This document shows, piece after piece, positions 20,587 through 29,340 of a stretch of 30,873 nucleotides of DNA. A program made the translations under genes and the position numbers. This DNA is from a virus, in IMG/VR virus record IMGVR_UViG_3300026078_000071, positions 1 to 30,873 of that record; one strand, given 5' to 3'. Under the pieces are notes generated by a model that ran no database searches, was not told the DNA's origin, and was given only the letters and a program-made list of their open reading frames with translations. Numbering within the stretch: the first letter of the stretch is position 1; each line of letters begins with the position of its first letter.

Positions 20587-22817
20587 TGGCTGAGATTGAA
20601 TGGGGTAATCTCCAGCCCGCACCAAACTTCTCGGCCGGCGTGGCGCAGTCTTTCGAGGCTGGCCGTCAGATGGGTTTGCAGAAGCAGGCCGATAATGCCC
20701 TAGCCCGCGCCCGCGCCAACCCTGACGACCCTCAGGCGATGACGGACCTCGCCCTGTACAATCCGCAGGCCGCTAACGCCTTCATGGCGGTGAAGGCGAA
20801 CCAACGCGCTATCCAGGCCCGTTCTGCCGCCTCTGACGTGTTCAAGTCATATGGCAACATCACGGCACCACCACCCGTTGCTTCGCCCGCTGTCGGCTCT
20901 ATTCCTCCGCAGGCGACGACTGTTCCGAACGTTCCGCAAATGCTCGGGACTCTGCCGGGCCCGAATGGGCAGCCAGGCCAGCCTATGCCGCAGGGCACGC
21001 CGGGGCCGTCGCCTATCGGCCCGCAAACTCTTCCGAACGGAGACATGCAGCCCGGTACGGTTTCCCCGACCGCGATGCTCCAGCCTGATCATCCGATTAC
21101 GCAGGCGATCGGCGGAGCGGTGGCGAACGGCCAAATGTCCCTCCCGGACGCTATCGCCAAGTTCGCACAGTTCGCCGATCCGCAGGAAACCGCCCAGATG
21201 ATCCAATCGCTGGGTCAGATGGACAAACTGCGCCGTGATCGCCTAGGGGAGTCAGCAGACGCGCTGGCATCGGAAGCGGTGACGTTGAAGAACGTGCCGC
21301 AGGCGCAGCGGATGCAGGTCGCGATGGCCGCGCTTCCGCAACTCGCCGCCCATGGCGTTACTCCCGAGATGATCCAGGGTGCCGATCTCTCCGACAACGG
21401 CCTGAACGGCATTATCGGGCAGTCGATCGGTGCCAAGGCCCTGATCGATGAAGCTAACAAGCAAACCGAGCTTGGCTTTGAAGGTCAGCGTCTCGATATC
21501 GCGCGGGATCAGAACAAGCTTGGCTATGCTCAGCTTGACGAGACAAAGCGCCGCGACACGCTGGAATACAACAAACCTGTCGCCGCGCCCTTCGGTCAGT
21601 CGCTCGTCAATCCGCAGACAGGCCAGGTTGTGTACGATGGCTTCGGCGGCGGTTCTGGCGGTGGTGATCCGTACAACGTCGTCGTCGGCAATGGTCAGTA
21701 CGGCAAGCCTCCGCAGCCGCTAACCTCGATGACTGTCGGGCAGGTGTACGACTTCGGCCGCTCCACGCTGATCCCAAACACCAAGGCGGCCGGCGTCGGC
21801 AAGGATAGCCGAGGAACGCTCGGATCGAGCGCTGTCGGTGCGTATCAGATCACTGGCGAAACATTGGCGAAGATCGCCCCACAGGTTCTCGGCGCGGACT
21901 GGCGCAATCAGGCTTTCACCCCCGAGGTGCAGGACAAGCTGGGCGCGGCGATCTATGCGGATGCCCAGGCTAAGGGAACGCCGCTGAATAAGGTGTGGGC
22001 GTCGCTCAGCGCCAACGAGGCGCAGGCGCTCAAGGGCCAGCCGTGGGAAGCAGTGCGCGGCAAGATCATCGCCGGGGAATCCGGTGGCGGCGGCCAGAGC
22101 AGCGGCATGAACATGCTCCAGGCTACTGCTGAGAAGATCGCTAACTACGACATGCCGCCCCCGTCCGGTCGGGCTGCCATGACCCCGCAGGCAATGATGA
22201 CGATGCAGATCGTCAAGACGATGAACCCGACCTACGACGCCACCCAGTATCCGATGCGCGCAAAAGCGGCTTTGGCGTTTGGCACTGGCAAGCAGGGTGA
22301 CGCGGTTCGGTCGTTCAATGTCGCCGTGGATCACCTTGACAAACTTCAGGGCGCCGCGAAGGCACTGGGTAACGGCAACATTCAGTTGTTCAATTCCATC
22401 TCCAATGCCTTCCGCACCGCAGGCGGTAGCGCGATCCCCACGAATTTCGAGGCGATCAAGAATTTCGTGATGGACGAAACCACGAAGGCGATTGTGGGGA
22501 CTTCAGGCGGCGTGGCCGATCGCGAGAAGGCGGCAGCAATCATCAACTCAGCCCAGTCGCCGGAGCAGCTTGCGGGCGCCATCTATCAGGTGAAGGCGCT
22601 GATGGTCGGGCAGTTGAAGGGCCTCCAACAGCAATACGAGACTTCGACGGGCCGCAGCGACTTTGCAAACAAGCTGTCGTTCGAAACCCGGTACATTTCA
22701 CGTATCGGTCGTCCGCCCGACGAAGCCGTCGCCCTGCTCAAGCAGAATCCCGGCATGGCCAGCGCATTTGACCAGAAGTTCGGTCGCGGTGCCTCCAAGT
22801 GGTATTTGAGGAAGTAG
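20586..22817 (+). CDS. Putative ejection protein with lysozyme-like domain
   Basis: Start ATG 20586 (TAATG overlap), 743 residues. The N-terminal region is helical (FSAGVAQSFEAGRQMGLQKQ, residues 15-34), followed by a Pro/Gly-rich linker (about 95-165). Near residues 405-460 is a lysozyme/transglycosylase-like segment, SRGTLGSSAVGAYQITGETL then FTPEVQDKLGAAIYADAQAKG. The GAYQIT core is typical of phage-associated muramidase folds, so this could thin peptidoglycan during DNA entry. I cannot identify the catalytic Glu with certainty. The C-terminal half is helical. It is the second of three large genes in the ejection block. Confidence 0.75.
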   Translation: MAEIEWGNLQPAPNFSAGVAQSFEAGRQMGLQKQADNALARARANPDDPQAMTDLALYNPQAANAFMAVKANQRAIQARSAASDVFKSYGNITAPPPVASPAVGSIPPQATTVPNVPQMLGTLPGPNGQPGQPMPQGTPGPSPIGPQTLPNGDMQPGTVSPTAMLQPDHPITQAIGGAVANGQMSLPDAIAKFAQFADPQETAQMIQSLGQMDKLRRDRLGESADALASEAVTLKNVPQAQRMQVAMAALPQLAAHGVTPEMIQGADLSDNGLNGIIGQSIGAKALIDEANKQTELGFEGQRLDIARDQNKLGYAQLDETKRRDTLEYNKPVAAPFGQSLVNPQTGQVVYDGFGGGSGGGDPYNVVVGNGQYGKPPQPLTSMTVGQVYDFGRSTLIPNTKAAGVGKDSRGTLGSSAVGAYQITGETLAKIAPQVLGADWRNQAFTPEVQDKLGAAIYADAQAKGTPLNKVWASLSANEAQALKGQPWEAVRGKIIAGESGGGGQSSGMNMLQATAEKIANYDMPPPSGRAAMTPQAMMTMQIVKTMNPTYDATQYPMRAKAALAFGTGKQGDAVRSFNVAVDHLDKLQGAAKALGNGNIQLFNSISNAFRTAGGSAIPTNFEAIKNFVMDETTKAIVGTSGGVADREKAAAIINSAQSPEQLAGAIYQVKALMVGQLKGLQQQYETSTGRSDFANKLSFETRYISRIGRPPDEAVALLKQNPGMASAFDQKFGRGASKWYLRK

Positions 22818-22818
22818 A

Positions 22819-24867
22819 ATGGCGGGCAACCCCTTCGACCAGTTCGATGCCACGGCGCCGCAGGGCCAAGCTCCGGGCGCGCCCGCTGGAGCCAATCCCT
22901 TCGATCAGTTCGATAATGCGCCAGCGCCGGATGCTGTGGCGCCACAGGATGTGCCCGACCCCGTCCTCAACACCGTCCGCGAGCTATTGAAACGGGGGGC
23001 ATCATCGCATGACATCCACCTCTATCTCCAGAGCGTGCAGCGCGACAATCTGCCGGGCGTGGACAATGCGGCGCAGTTCATCGCCAGCCATCCGGGTGAA
23101 ACCGATAAGGTCGCCGTGGCAAGCGATGGCGTCATCTCGCCTAAGATCGATCCCAGCGGACGCCTAAACGCGGGCGCGAACGAGGCGGCCAACGGGTATA
23201 CCGGTGGGTTCTGGGATAAGATCCAGGCGGGGTTGGATACTATTACGCCCTCTCACAACGTGTGGGGCTACGACATGAAGACCGATCCCAATGCCAAGTC
23301 TGCATGGGACACCGGAAACATCTCAGATACCTACCAGCATAACCTTGACCGTTATCGTGGCCAGACGGCGGCAGATGACAAAGCCTACGCTGGCCAATCT
23401 CTCGCCCTGAATGCGGCTGGTGCCGTTGCGTCGCCGCTCAACAAGGTGTTTGGCGCGGCCGGCGGCGCGATCAAGGGCGAGAGCGCGATTGCCGGCGCAG
23501 CACGCGGACTTGTTCCAGATGCGCTGATGGGTGCGACCTATGGCGCCGGCCAGTCCGATGCCACGACATGGGCGGGGCAGGGTGGAGACGCCCTTGTTGG
23601 TGCTGGCCTTGGCGCGGCTGGTGGCGCGATCGGTCGCGGGATCACCAATGCAGCCGGGTCGATTCTCAATCCAGCGGTTAACGCGGGCAAGAAGCTCCTT
23701 GGCGATGCTGGTGTTTCGATTACGCCGCTGCGGTCCATGTTCGGCGGGACGACTGAAGACGCCCTGACCAGCGTTCCGGTCCTTGGCAGCGTCATCAGGG
23801 GCGGGCAGGAGCGGTCGGGGCAAGAGTTCGTCCTGGGCGGCGTCAACAAGGCCATCGAGCCCCTGAAGCCGTTCGCGGAGGTACTGGAGCCGCTGCAAAA
23901 GCAGTTACCCCCGAACGTCTCTGGCGATCAGGCCATGAAGTACATGAACGATGCCTTCAACGCGGCCTATTCCAAGGCGCGGGCTGGCATGGCGTTCGCG
24001 AAGGACGAGCAATACGACGCGGCGATTGCCCATCTCACCGATCAAGTGAAGAACGGTGGCATTGACGCCCTGACCCCGCAATATCGCAAGCAGTTTATCG
24101 ATGTCCTGAAAGGGACGGTGGATAAGCGCATCGGCGAAGATGGCATGATGGACGGTAGCACCCTCAAGAAGGTGCTGTCCGCGATCGACAAGAAAGCCGC
24201 TGATTACAAATCAGCCGATCGCGACGTTGAGAAGCACGCCTATGGCGAAGCGCTCAGCCAGCTTTCTGCGCTGATGGATGACGCGGCGCGCCGTAACCCT
24301 GCCTCCGATCCACAAGCCATTGCCCTGCTCGACGCGGCGGACAAGGGCTATGCGATGAAGGTCGTTCTCGACCGGGCTGGTAGTTCGCTCGGCAGTGAGC
24401 CCGGCAGCTTCACCCCGAAACAGCTTCTCAGCGCCGTCAAGACCTCGGATCGATCCGCACGCAAGACGCGGTTCAACGAGGGCGGAGCGCTGATGCAGGA
24501 TTACGCCCAGGCTGGCGTTAACAACCTGTCGCCCAAGCTGGGCAATTCCGGCACAGCCGATCGCCTGGAACTGGCGAGGTTCGGCAAAAACGCGCTTGGT
24601 ATCGGCGCGCTCGGGACGCTCGGCTATGAGGCTGATGGCCACCAAGGGGCGCTGGCTGGCGTTGGCATTCCGCTCGCTGCTGCTGCGCTCGCGGCCGGCC
24701 CCTACAGCCGGAGGGGTAACGCCTTTCTACGGACCGCCATGACCAGCCGGGGGCCTGGCGCCAGGTTCATAGGTCAACAGGTGCAAAGGCTCGCACCTAC
24801 GGCCGGCGCCGCTGGCGTTGGCGCGCTCAACACGTTCGCCGCGAATCGTGCCGCCCTCAATAACTGA
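22819..24867 (+). CDS. Large putative ejection protein, gp16-like
   Basis: The 682-residue protein begins with tandem NPFDQFD motifs (residues 4-10 and 26-32) separated by a Pro/Gln/Ala-rich spacer. It then has a short helical domain (VLNTVRELLKRGASSHDIHL), a long Gly/Ala-rich hydrophobic region (about 195-290, repeated AAGGAI- and GAGLGAAGGAIG-type) that could insert into membranes, and a helical C-terminal half with charged segments. This architecture and place fit the third ejection protein of podoviruses. A hydrophobic Gly/Ala-rich second block lies at about 595-625. Confidence 0.75.
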   Translation: MAGNPFDQFDATAPQGQAPGAPAGANPFDQFDNAPAPDAVAPQDVPDPVLNTVRELLKRGASSHDIHLYLQSVQRDNLPGVDNAAQFIASHPGETDKVAVASDGVISPKIDPSGRLNAGANEAANGYTGGFWDKIQAGLDTITPSHNVWGYDMKTDPNAKSAWDTGNISDTYQHNLDRYRGQTAADDKAYAGQSLALNAAGAVASPLNKVFGAAGGAIKGESAIAGAARGLVPDALMGATYGAGQSDATTWAGQGGDALVGAGLGAAGGAIGRGITNAAGSILNPAVNAGKKLLGDAGVSITPLRSMFGGTTEDALTSVPVLGSVIRGGQERSGQEFVLGGVNKAIEPLKPFAEVLEPLQKQLPPNVSGDQAMKYMNDAFNAAYSKARAGMAFAKDEQYDAAIAHLTDQVKNGGIDALTPQYRKQFIDVLKGTVDKRIGEDGMMDGSTLKKVLSAIDKKAADYKSADRDVEKHAYGEALSQLSALMDDAARRNPASDPQAIALLDAADKGYAMKVVLDRAGSSLGSEPGSFTPKQLLSAVKTSDRSARKTRFNEGGALMQDYAQAGVNNLSPKLGNSGTADRLELARFGKNALGIGALGTLGYEADGHQGALAGVGIPLAAAALAAGPYSRRGNAFLRTAMTSRGPGARFIGQQVQRLAPTAGAAGVGALNTFAANRAALNN

Positions 24868-24990
24868 TTCCTGGGAAACATAGCGGGCCTTGAAGGCCTC
24901 CCACCCGACCTTAATCCCGCCGGCCGCTCCGACAATGAGCGCCTTGGTGAGCATCACGCCAAATATTGAAACCGCCATCAGCGGCAACAT
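24727..24990 (-). CDS. Doubtful antisense membrane ORF
   Basis: A minus-strand frame of 87 codons whose first 45 residues occupy the 141-base gap between two plus-strand genes (24868-25008). That part, beginning MLPLMAVSIFGVMLTKALIV, has a believable membrane segment followed by KVGWEAFKARY, while the C-terminal half is a shadow of the upstream gene. There is no good ribosome site. It could be a true small antisense gene or chance; see the findings. Confidence 0.25.
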   Translation of the reverse strand: MLPLMAVSIFGVMLTKALIVGAAGGIKVGWEAFKARYVSQESVIEGGTIRGERVERANASGAGRRCEPLHLLTYEPGARPPAGHGGP

Positions 24991-25008
24991 ACCACCGGAG
25001 TACCGTGA

Positions 25009-25797
25009 ATGGCAAATCTCTGGCAGCCGTCGATCGTCCGCACGACAGACGAGAACGGCGACCCTGTTTCCGGCGCCAAGCTGTACTTCTACGCGACCGG
25101 CACAACGACGCCCGCGACATACTATCTGGACGCGGCGGGTCTAATTCCGGGGGCCAACCCGCTTGTTTCTGACGGCGACGGTATGTTCGTTCCGGCCTTC
25201 GCCGATGGGGGTACAACCTATCGCATCAAATGCACCAACAGCGACGGCAGCGCGACGTTCTACGATGTAGACCCCGTCATTGTCTCTGGTGATGGGGGAG
25301 GCGGTACATACACCGATGAGAACGCCCGCGATGCTGTCGGGGCAGCCCTGCGAGAGGGCGACGGGATCACTATTGCCGTTAACGATGGTGCGGACACGAT
25401 TACGATCGGCCTTGACGGCACAGCCGACGCTTTCAAGGTCAAAGAAAGCTTCGTCGTTGTCTGCTCTGATCAGACGACGGCGCTAACGGCGGGCGCGGCA
25501 AAACTGACGTTCCGAATGCCTTATGCCTTCACGCTGACAGCGGTGCGCGCGAGTCTCAAGACTGCCCAAACGTCGGGCCCCATCTTCACCGTGGACATCA
25601 ACGAGAACGGTACGTCGGTCCTCTCGACCAAGCTTACAATCGACAACACCGAAAAGACCAGCGCGACCGCAGATACTCCGGCAGTGATCAGCGATGCCAG
25701 TCTTGCCGACGATGCGGAGATGACATTCGACATCGATCAAGTAGGCGACGGGACCGCGATCGGGCTGGTGGTTACCTTGGTCGGTCACCGCACATGA
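25009..25797 (+). CDS. Tail fibre / receptor-binding protein
   Basis: The 262-residue protein opens MANLWQPSIVRTTDENGDPV and continues SGAKLYFYATGTTTPATYYLDA, a beta-sheet N-terminal module found on phage tail-fibre proteins, here likely the virion attachment part. The middle has a Gly-rich hinge (VSGDGGGGTYTDENARDAVG) of the type seen before fibre stalks, with the consensus TIAVNDGADTITIGLDG, and the last 110 residues are beta-rich (SFVVVCSDQTTALTAGAAKL and onward), likely a head or trimerisation domain. The start has GGAG upstream, separated from the ejection gene by 141 bases. Confidence 0.8.
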   Translation: MANLWQPSIVRTTDENGDPVSGAKLYFYATGTTTPATYYLDAAGLIPGANPLVSDGDGMFVPAFADGGTTYRIKCTNSDGSATFYDVDPVIVSGDGGGGTYTDENARDAVGAALREGDGITIAVNDGADTITIGLDGTADAFKVKESFVVVCSDQTTALTAGAAKLTFRMPYAFTLTAVRASLKTAQTSGPIFTVDINENGTSVLSTKLTIDNTEKTSATADTPAVISDASLADDAEMTFDIDQVGDGTAIGLVVTLVGHRT

Positions 25798-26339
25798 GCA
25801 TGGTGATCAACCCCTTTTGGGGCAGTGGAAGCGGTGAGTATCTGGAGGACGGATACCTAGGGTATTTCGGGCCGGCACCTTACGGCTATGCCGGGTTTGC
25901 TGATACGAAAAACGCCCTCCCGGTCACCGTTCCGTCGCCCGGCGTATACGCCAAGCGCATTGTCGTCCGTGTATATAGCTCCACTACTGGAACTCAAATC
26001 CGCTCGCTTGTCTACGCTGGATCGGCGCCGACTGCGACACTCGTCAAGACTGGGATCGATATCACATTGCCGACTATCGTTGACACAGGAATCGGGGACG
26101 CTGGAACCGACATAGACCTTTGGTTTAATTCGGATCACTCATCCATTTATCTTCCCGCCGGCTCTTATCTCATCGGCTTTCAGGAAAGCGATACGATTGG
26201 GGTGAACGAGGACTCGGCCGGCAACACCACCAAGAATAGCGACACGTATTCGGATGGCCTAGACGCTGTCTTTGGCACCGCCAGTCTCGGGTCCGGCACG
26301 GCGAAATGCAAAATGCCCTATTCCGCTAACGGCCCGTAG
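25794..26339 (+). CDS. Putative receptor-binding or tail protein
   Basis: A 181-residue beta-rich protein coupled by ATGA to the tail fibre gene. The start MSMVINPFWGSGSGEYLEDG leads into a compact strand-rich domain (VYAKRIVVRVYSSTTGTQIR, TLPTIVDTGIGDAGTDIDLWFN, and then SYLIGFQESDTIGVNEDS). No known domain recognised. It could be a second fibre subunit, a collar or an adhesin tip. The rapid Gly/Thr/Asp beta pattern and its place support a virion surface role. Confidence 0.65.
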   Translation: MSMVINPFWGSGSGEYLEDGYLGYFGPAPYGYAGFADTKNALPVTVPSPGVYAKRIVVRVYSSTTGTQIRSLVYAGSAPTATLVKTGIDITLPTIVDTGIGDAGTDIDLWFNSDHSSIYLPAGSYLIGFQESDTIGVNEDSAGNTTKNSDTYSDGLDAVFGTASLGSGTAKCKMPYSANGP

Positions 26340-26351
26340 AGAGGCTTCATC

Positions 26352-27965
26352 ATGCTTAGTCTCGGCCTTGGGCCATCCTGGATCGCCGGTGCGACTGGCG
26401 CGATCCCCGGCGTCACGTATGACCAATATTGGGCGCAGACCGTCCTGCTGCTCGGTTTCAACGGGACAAACGGCTCAACCGCCATCACCGATGAGAGCCC
26501 CTCATCGCACACTGCTACGGTTGGCGGTGATGCCCAAATATCCAACACGAAACAGCTATTTTCTCAGAACGCGGGGAAGTTTGACGGGACCGGAGATTAC
26601 ATCTCATTCGCAGACAGCGCCGATTGGTCACTCGGTAACGGCGACTTCACTATCGAAACGTTCTTCAACGGCAGCAATCTGAGCGACCGGCCGTTGTTCA
26701 GCATCTATGACGGATCGAGTGGAGCGGGCTCATCTTGGCTACTGCGTCACCTCAATGATAATACCATTCAGTTCGTGTGCTACGACCTTACCGGCAATCC
26801 GATCACGACGGCAGCGCAAGCTGTCACGTCGGGCAACTGGTACTATTACTGCGTCGATCGGTCTGGCGCGACACTGCGTATCTATTTCGGCCCGGCTGGC
26901 GGTTCGGCCGCTGTAGTGGCTACCCAAAACGTCGGGACATCGTCGCTACATGATGCCACCAGTGCCCTTGTGCTGGCTGCATATGCGGCGGCGGGTGGTT
27001 ATGCGACCGGGTATCTGAAAGAGGTTCGGGTGACCAAGGGGGTTGCTCGCTATGCCAACGCCAGTGGCTTTACCGTGCCGGCAACCTCCTTCCCGCGCGG
27101 TGGCCTTCCGTTCTTCTCGGTCAATCCGACGATCAGCGGCAATTCCTGGGTCGGTCAGACGCTTACACTGAGCGCGGGAACGGATAACGGGACTAGCCGA
27201 TCGTACCAATGGAAGCGCGACGGCGTGGCGATTGCTGGGGAAACCGGAACCACCTACGTCAACCAAAGCGCCGACATCGGTCATAGCGTGACCTGTGCGG
27301 TAACGGCTACCAACACCAACGGAGCCACGGTCGCAACGAGCAACGCCCTGGCGATCACTGCGACCGACCCGCTTGCCGCGATCAGGGGCAGTCGCCTAGC
27401 TTATGTGAACAATACCAGCAGCGTTGTCCTGACGCTGCCAACCGGCTCTGTGGCTGGCGATCTCATGGTAATTTTTGCTGGCCACGGCTTCGGCGTCAAC
27501 ACGCCCAGTGGATGGACGGTGCGGGATGCGTCTGCCGGGTCGAACTATAACGGCGGCACTTTCTCCAAGGTGTTGAGCGCTGGCGATATCTCGACAGGCT
27601 CCGTCACTGTGTCGTTCACCGGCTCGTATTACGGCACCGTCGTTGGGGTGACGTTCGTTGGAGGAACGAGTGGCTATCGTGATATTGGTGTATTGCGGAG
27701 CAGCACAGGCGCGGCAAGCCGTACCATCACGACAGGCAGTAGCGTGCAAGCGGGTGATTATCTCTTGGTGTTCGGCTCAGCACGGGTCAATGCCGCTGCA
27801 ACTTCGGCGTCCCTATCGAGCGCGTTGCAGAACAATACGGCGCTGGAATCGTCCAGCGTGGCGAGGTTCGGCATTGCGGGCTCCAGTGGCGCCCAATCGG
27901 CCACAATCAACTATGCCGGCTCGCCAACGGGCGATTACCAAGCACTGATAGCGATTGCCCCTTAA
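26352..27965 (+). CDS. LamG- and Ig-domain receptor-binding protein
   Basis: A 537-residue protein in three parts. Residues about 30-240 match a LamG/concanavalin-A-like jelly roll: LLLGFNGTNGST, FDGTGDYISFADSADWSLGN, WYYYCVDRSGATLRIYFGP, VRVTKGVARY. Next, about 255-330, is a bacterial Ig-like domain (TISGNSWVGQTLTLSAG, SYQWKRDGVAIAG, TCAVTATNTNGATV). The C-terminal 200 residues form another beta domain (VVLTLPTGSVAGDLMVIFAG and GDYLLVFGSARV). LamG and Ig modules bind carbohydrates on cell surfaces. ATG 26352 has GAGAGG 9 bases upstream. Its last 59 bases overlap the convergent glycosyltransferase. Confidence 0.85.
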   Translation: MLSLGLGPSWIAGATGAIPGVTYDQYWAQTVLLLGFNGTNGSTAITDESPSSHTATVGGDAQISNTKQLFSQNAGKFDGTGDYISFADSADWSLGNGDFTIETFFNGSNLSDRPLFSIYDGSSGAGSSWLLRHLNDNTIQFVCYDLTGNPITTAAQAVTSGNWYYYCVDRSGATLRIYFGPAGGSAAVVATQNVGTSSLHDATSALVLAAYAAAGGYATGYLKEVRVTKGVARYANASGFTVPATSFPRGGLPFFSVNPTISGNSWVGQTLTLSAGTDNGTSRSYQWKRDGVAIAGETGTTYVNQSADIGHSVTCAVTATNTNGATVATSNALAITATDPLAAIRGSRLAYVNNTSSVVLTLPTGSVAGDLMVIFAGHGFGVNTPSGWTVRDASAGSNYNGGTFSKVLSAGDISTGSVTVSFTGSYYGTVVGVTFVGGTSGYRDIGVLRSSTGAASRTITTGSSVQAGDYLLVFGSARVNAAATSASLSSALQNNTALESSSVARFGIAGSSGAQSATINYAGSPTGDYQALIAIAP

Positions 27966-28950
27966 CGGTCTGAACCCACAGCGCCGCTAACAGCATTGGT
28001 GGCGCGACCCATGACCCGAATATCATCAGTGCTGGCGTGAGAAACGCGATGGTAAGGATTGCCGTTTGGTAAGGCGGGCGGTCTTCAGACAGAGCAACGG
28101 CAAAACCGAGGCAGGCGACCGTCATATCGTAATGGTAAGAGTAGGGGGAAATTAGCAGCGTAGCGGTCGCGGCAGTGAATACGTTGAATTTGCGGGTTAG
28201 GAGCAAGATGGCGGCTACTGCAAACGCGATCTGACCGACTAGGCCATAAGCAACCGAAGGCGGCGCAAATTTAGTGTCCTGAAACGTGCTGGACGACTTC
28301 GCTTGATGGAGCATCACATCAATCCAGCGGGACCAGGCTTCAAAGCCAAAGACCAAGCCCGATGCCAGAACGAGGCCCACGCCGATGATCAACGCCGGCA
28401 AAACCGCGCGCCGATTGTTGAAAGCTGCTAGGAATCCGATATGCGGTTTGATCGTCAGGGCGGCTAGCGCCCATTGCTGGCCACTGAAGGCTAACAACCA
28501 CAGGGCTCCAATAAACAGCCCGGTTTGCCCATAAGTGATGCAAACAAGACTGGCAGGTAGGGCCAGCGGAACCCAGTTCGGCACGTTGTTCAAAAACGGC
28601 CGAGCTGCCCACCAGAACAACCCCAACCCAACTATTACCCATAAAGCATATGCCAGAGGGAATGGCAGCGCGCCGAACGGCGCCACCAGGAATAGAGCAT
28701 GAGGCGGGTAGGGGAACGGAACATGGAGATCGAAGCCGTACAGTTGTCGCACGTACGCGGCCAACGCAGTCGGATCGTAAACTGACGCCCCATTTGACCA
28801 CGCGAGCCTGCCTGCGGCGTAGAAAATGCCAAAGTCTCTGTTTTGCAGCGATGTAGAATAGATCAGGTCAAAAGCTCTGGGCAGTGCCCCAAGCGCGCAA
28901 AGCACAACCCAAAAGAACCAAGGCGGTCCCGCACTTTTGCTGCTCTCCAT
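27907..28950 (-). CDS. GT87-type membrane glycosyltransferase
   Basis: From ATG 28950 a polytopic membrane protein of 347 residues with at least eight hydrophobic segments. It shows family DUF2029/GT87 features: RDFGIFYAAGRLAWSNGASVYDP (DF-x-YYxA and YDP motifs), PYPPHALFLVAPFGALPFPLAYALWV, GQTGLFIGALWLL, and IKPHIGF. GT87 enzymes transfer sugar from polyprenyl-phosphate donors at the periplasmic face. It is the only minus-strand gene in the late region and converges onto the last fibre gene, overlapping it by 59 bases. Probably a lysogenic-conversion gene changing host surface sugars. Its start is unsure: a longer frame to 29103 would overlap the first lysis gene. Confidence 0.8.
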   Translation of the reverse strand: MESSKSAGPPWFFWVVLCALGALPRAFDLIYSTSLQNRDFGIFYAAGRLAWSNGASVYDPTALAAYVRQLYGFDLHVPFPYPPHALFLVAPFGALPFPLAYALWVIVGLGLFWWAARPFLNNVPNWVPLALPASLVCITYGQTGLFIGALWLLAFSGQQWALAALTIKPHIGFLAAFNNRRAVLPALIIGVGLVLASGLVFGFEAWSRWIDVMLHQAKSSSTFQDTKFAPPSVAYGLVGQIAFAVAAILLLTRKFNVFTAATATLLISPYSYHYDMTVACLGFAVALSEDRPPYQTAILTIAFLTPALMIFGSWVAPPMLLAALWVQTVKGQSLSVLGNRPLASRHS

Positions 28951-29031
28951 TTCCGCATGGTGCTTCGGAACACCAAAACAAGCAACCCCGTAACGATCCA
29001 GAATCGAGACGCCCAAGATGGACGCCACCGC

Positions 29032-29340
29032 ATGAACGAACCACTTGACACAACGGGGATGATGTTGGGCGAGATCAAGGGGCAGATGCGCGAACTCGTC
29101 CACACGGTCAACAACATGTCGATGAAGATGGATGGCCTGACAGAGAAGGTCATCAGCGCCCAGGAATTGCCGGGCAAGGTCGCGGACCTCGATCGCCGCG
29201 TGGTCTTGCTGGAAACCGACATGAACCGGCGAGCTGGGGCCATGGGCTTCGGTGGCTGGATAATCAACTCGCCGTTGGTCGGTTGGCTCGTTGGGGCCGG
29301 CGTCACGGTTTGGGTAATGCTCAGAGGGAAATTGGGATGA
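29032..29340 (+). CDS. Coiled-coil/membrane protein in lysis cassette (XhlA-like topology)
   Basis: ATG 29032 gives 102 residues; in-frame upstream ATGs would overlap the antisense glycosyltransferase. The N-terminal two-thirds is a heptad-like helix (GEIKGQMRELVHTVNNMSMKMDGL, then VADLDRRVVLLETDMNRR), and the C-terminal end has a membrane segment (about 77-97, IINSPLVGWLVGAGVTVWVML) and a short basic tail. This resembles XhlA-like and DUF1515 phage proteins; XhlA works with holin and endolysin in lysis. It is coupled to the lysozyme gene by ATGA. Confidence 0.7.
   Translation: MNEPLDTTGMMLGEIKGQMRELVHTVNNMSMKMDGLTEKVISAQELPGKVADLDRRVVLLETDMNRRAGAMGFGGWIINSPLVGWLVGAGVTVWVMLRGKLG

Noticed and set aside
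28951-29103. N-terminal extension of the glycosyltransferase
   Set aside because: It would overlap the first lysis gene antisense by about 70 bases, and the added residues are not membrane-like; the shorter start at 28950 precedes the first hydrophobic segment.
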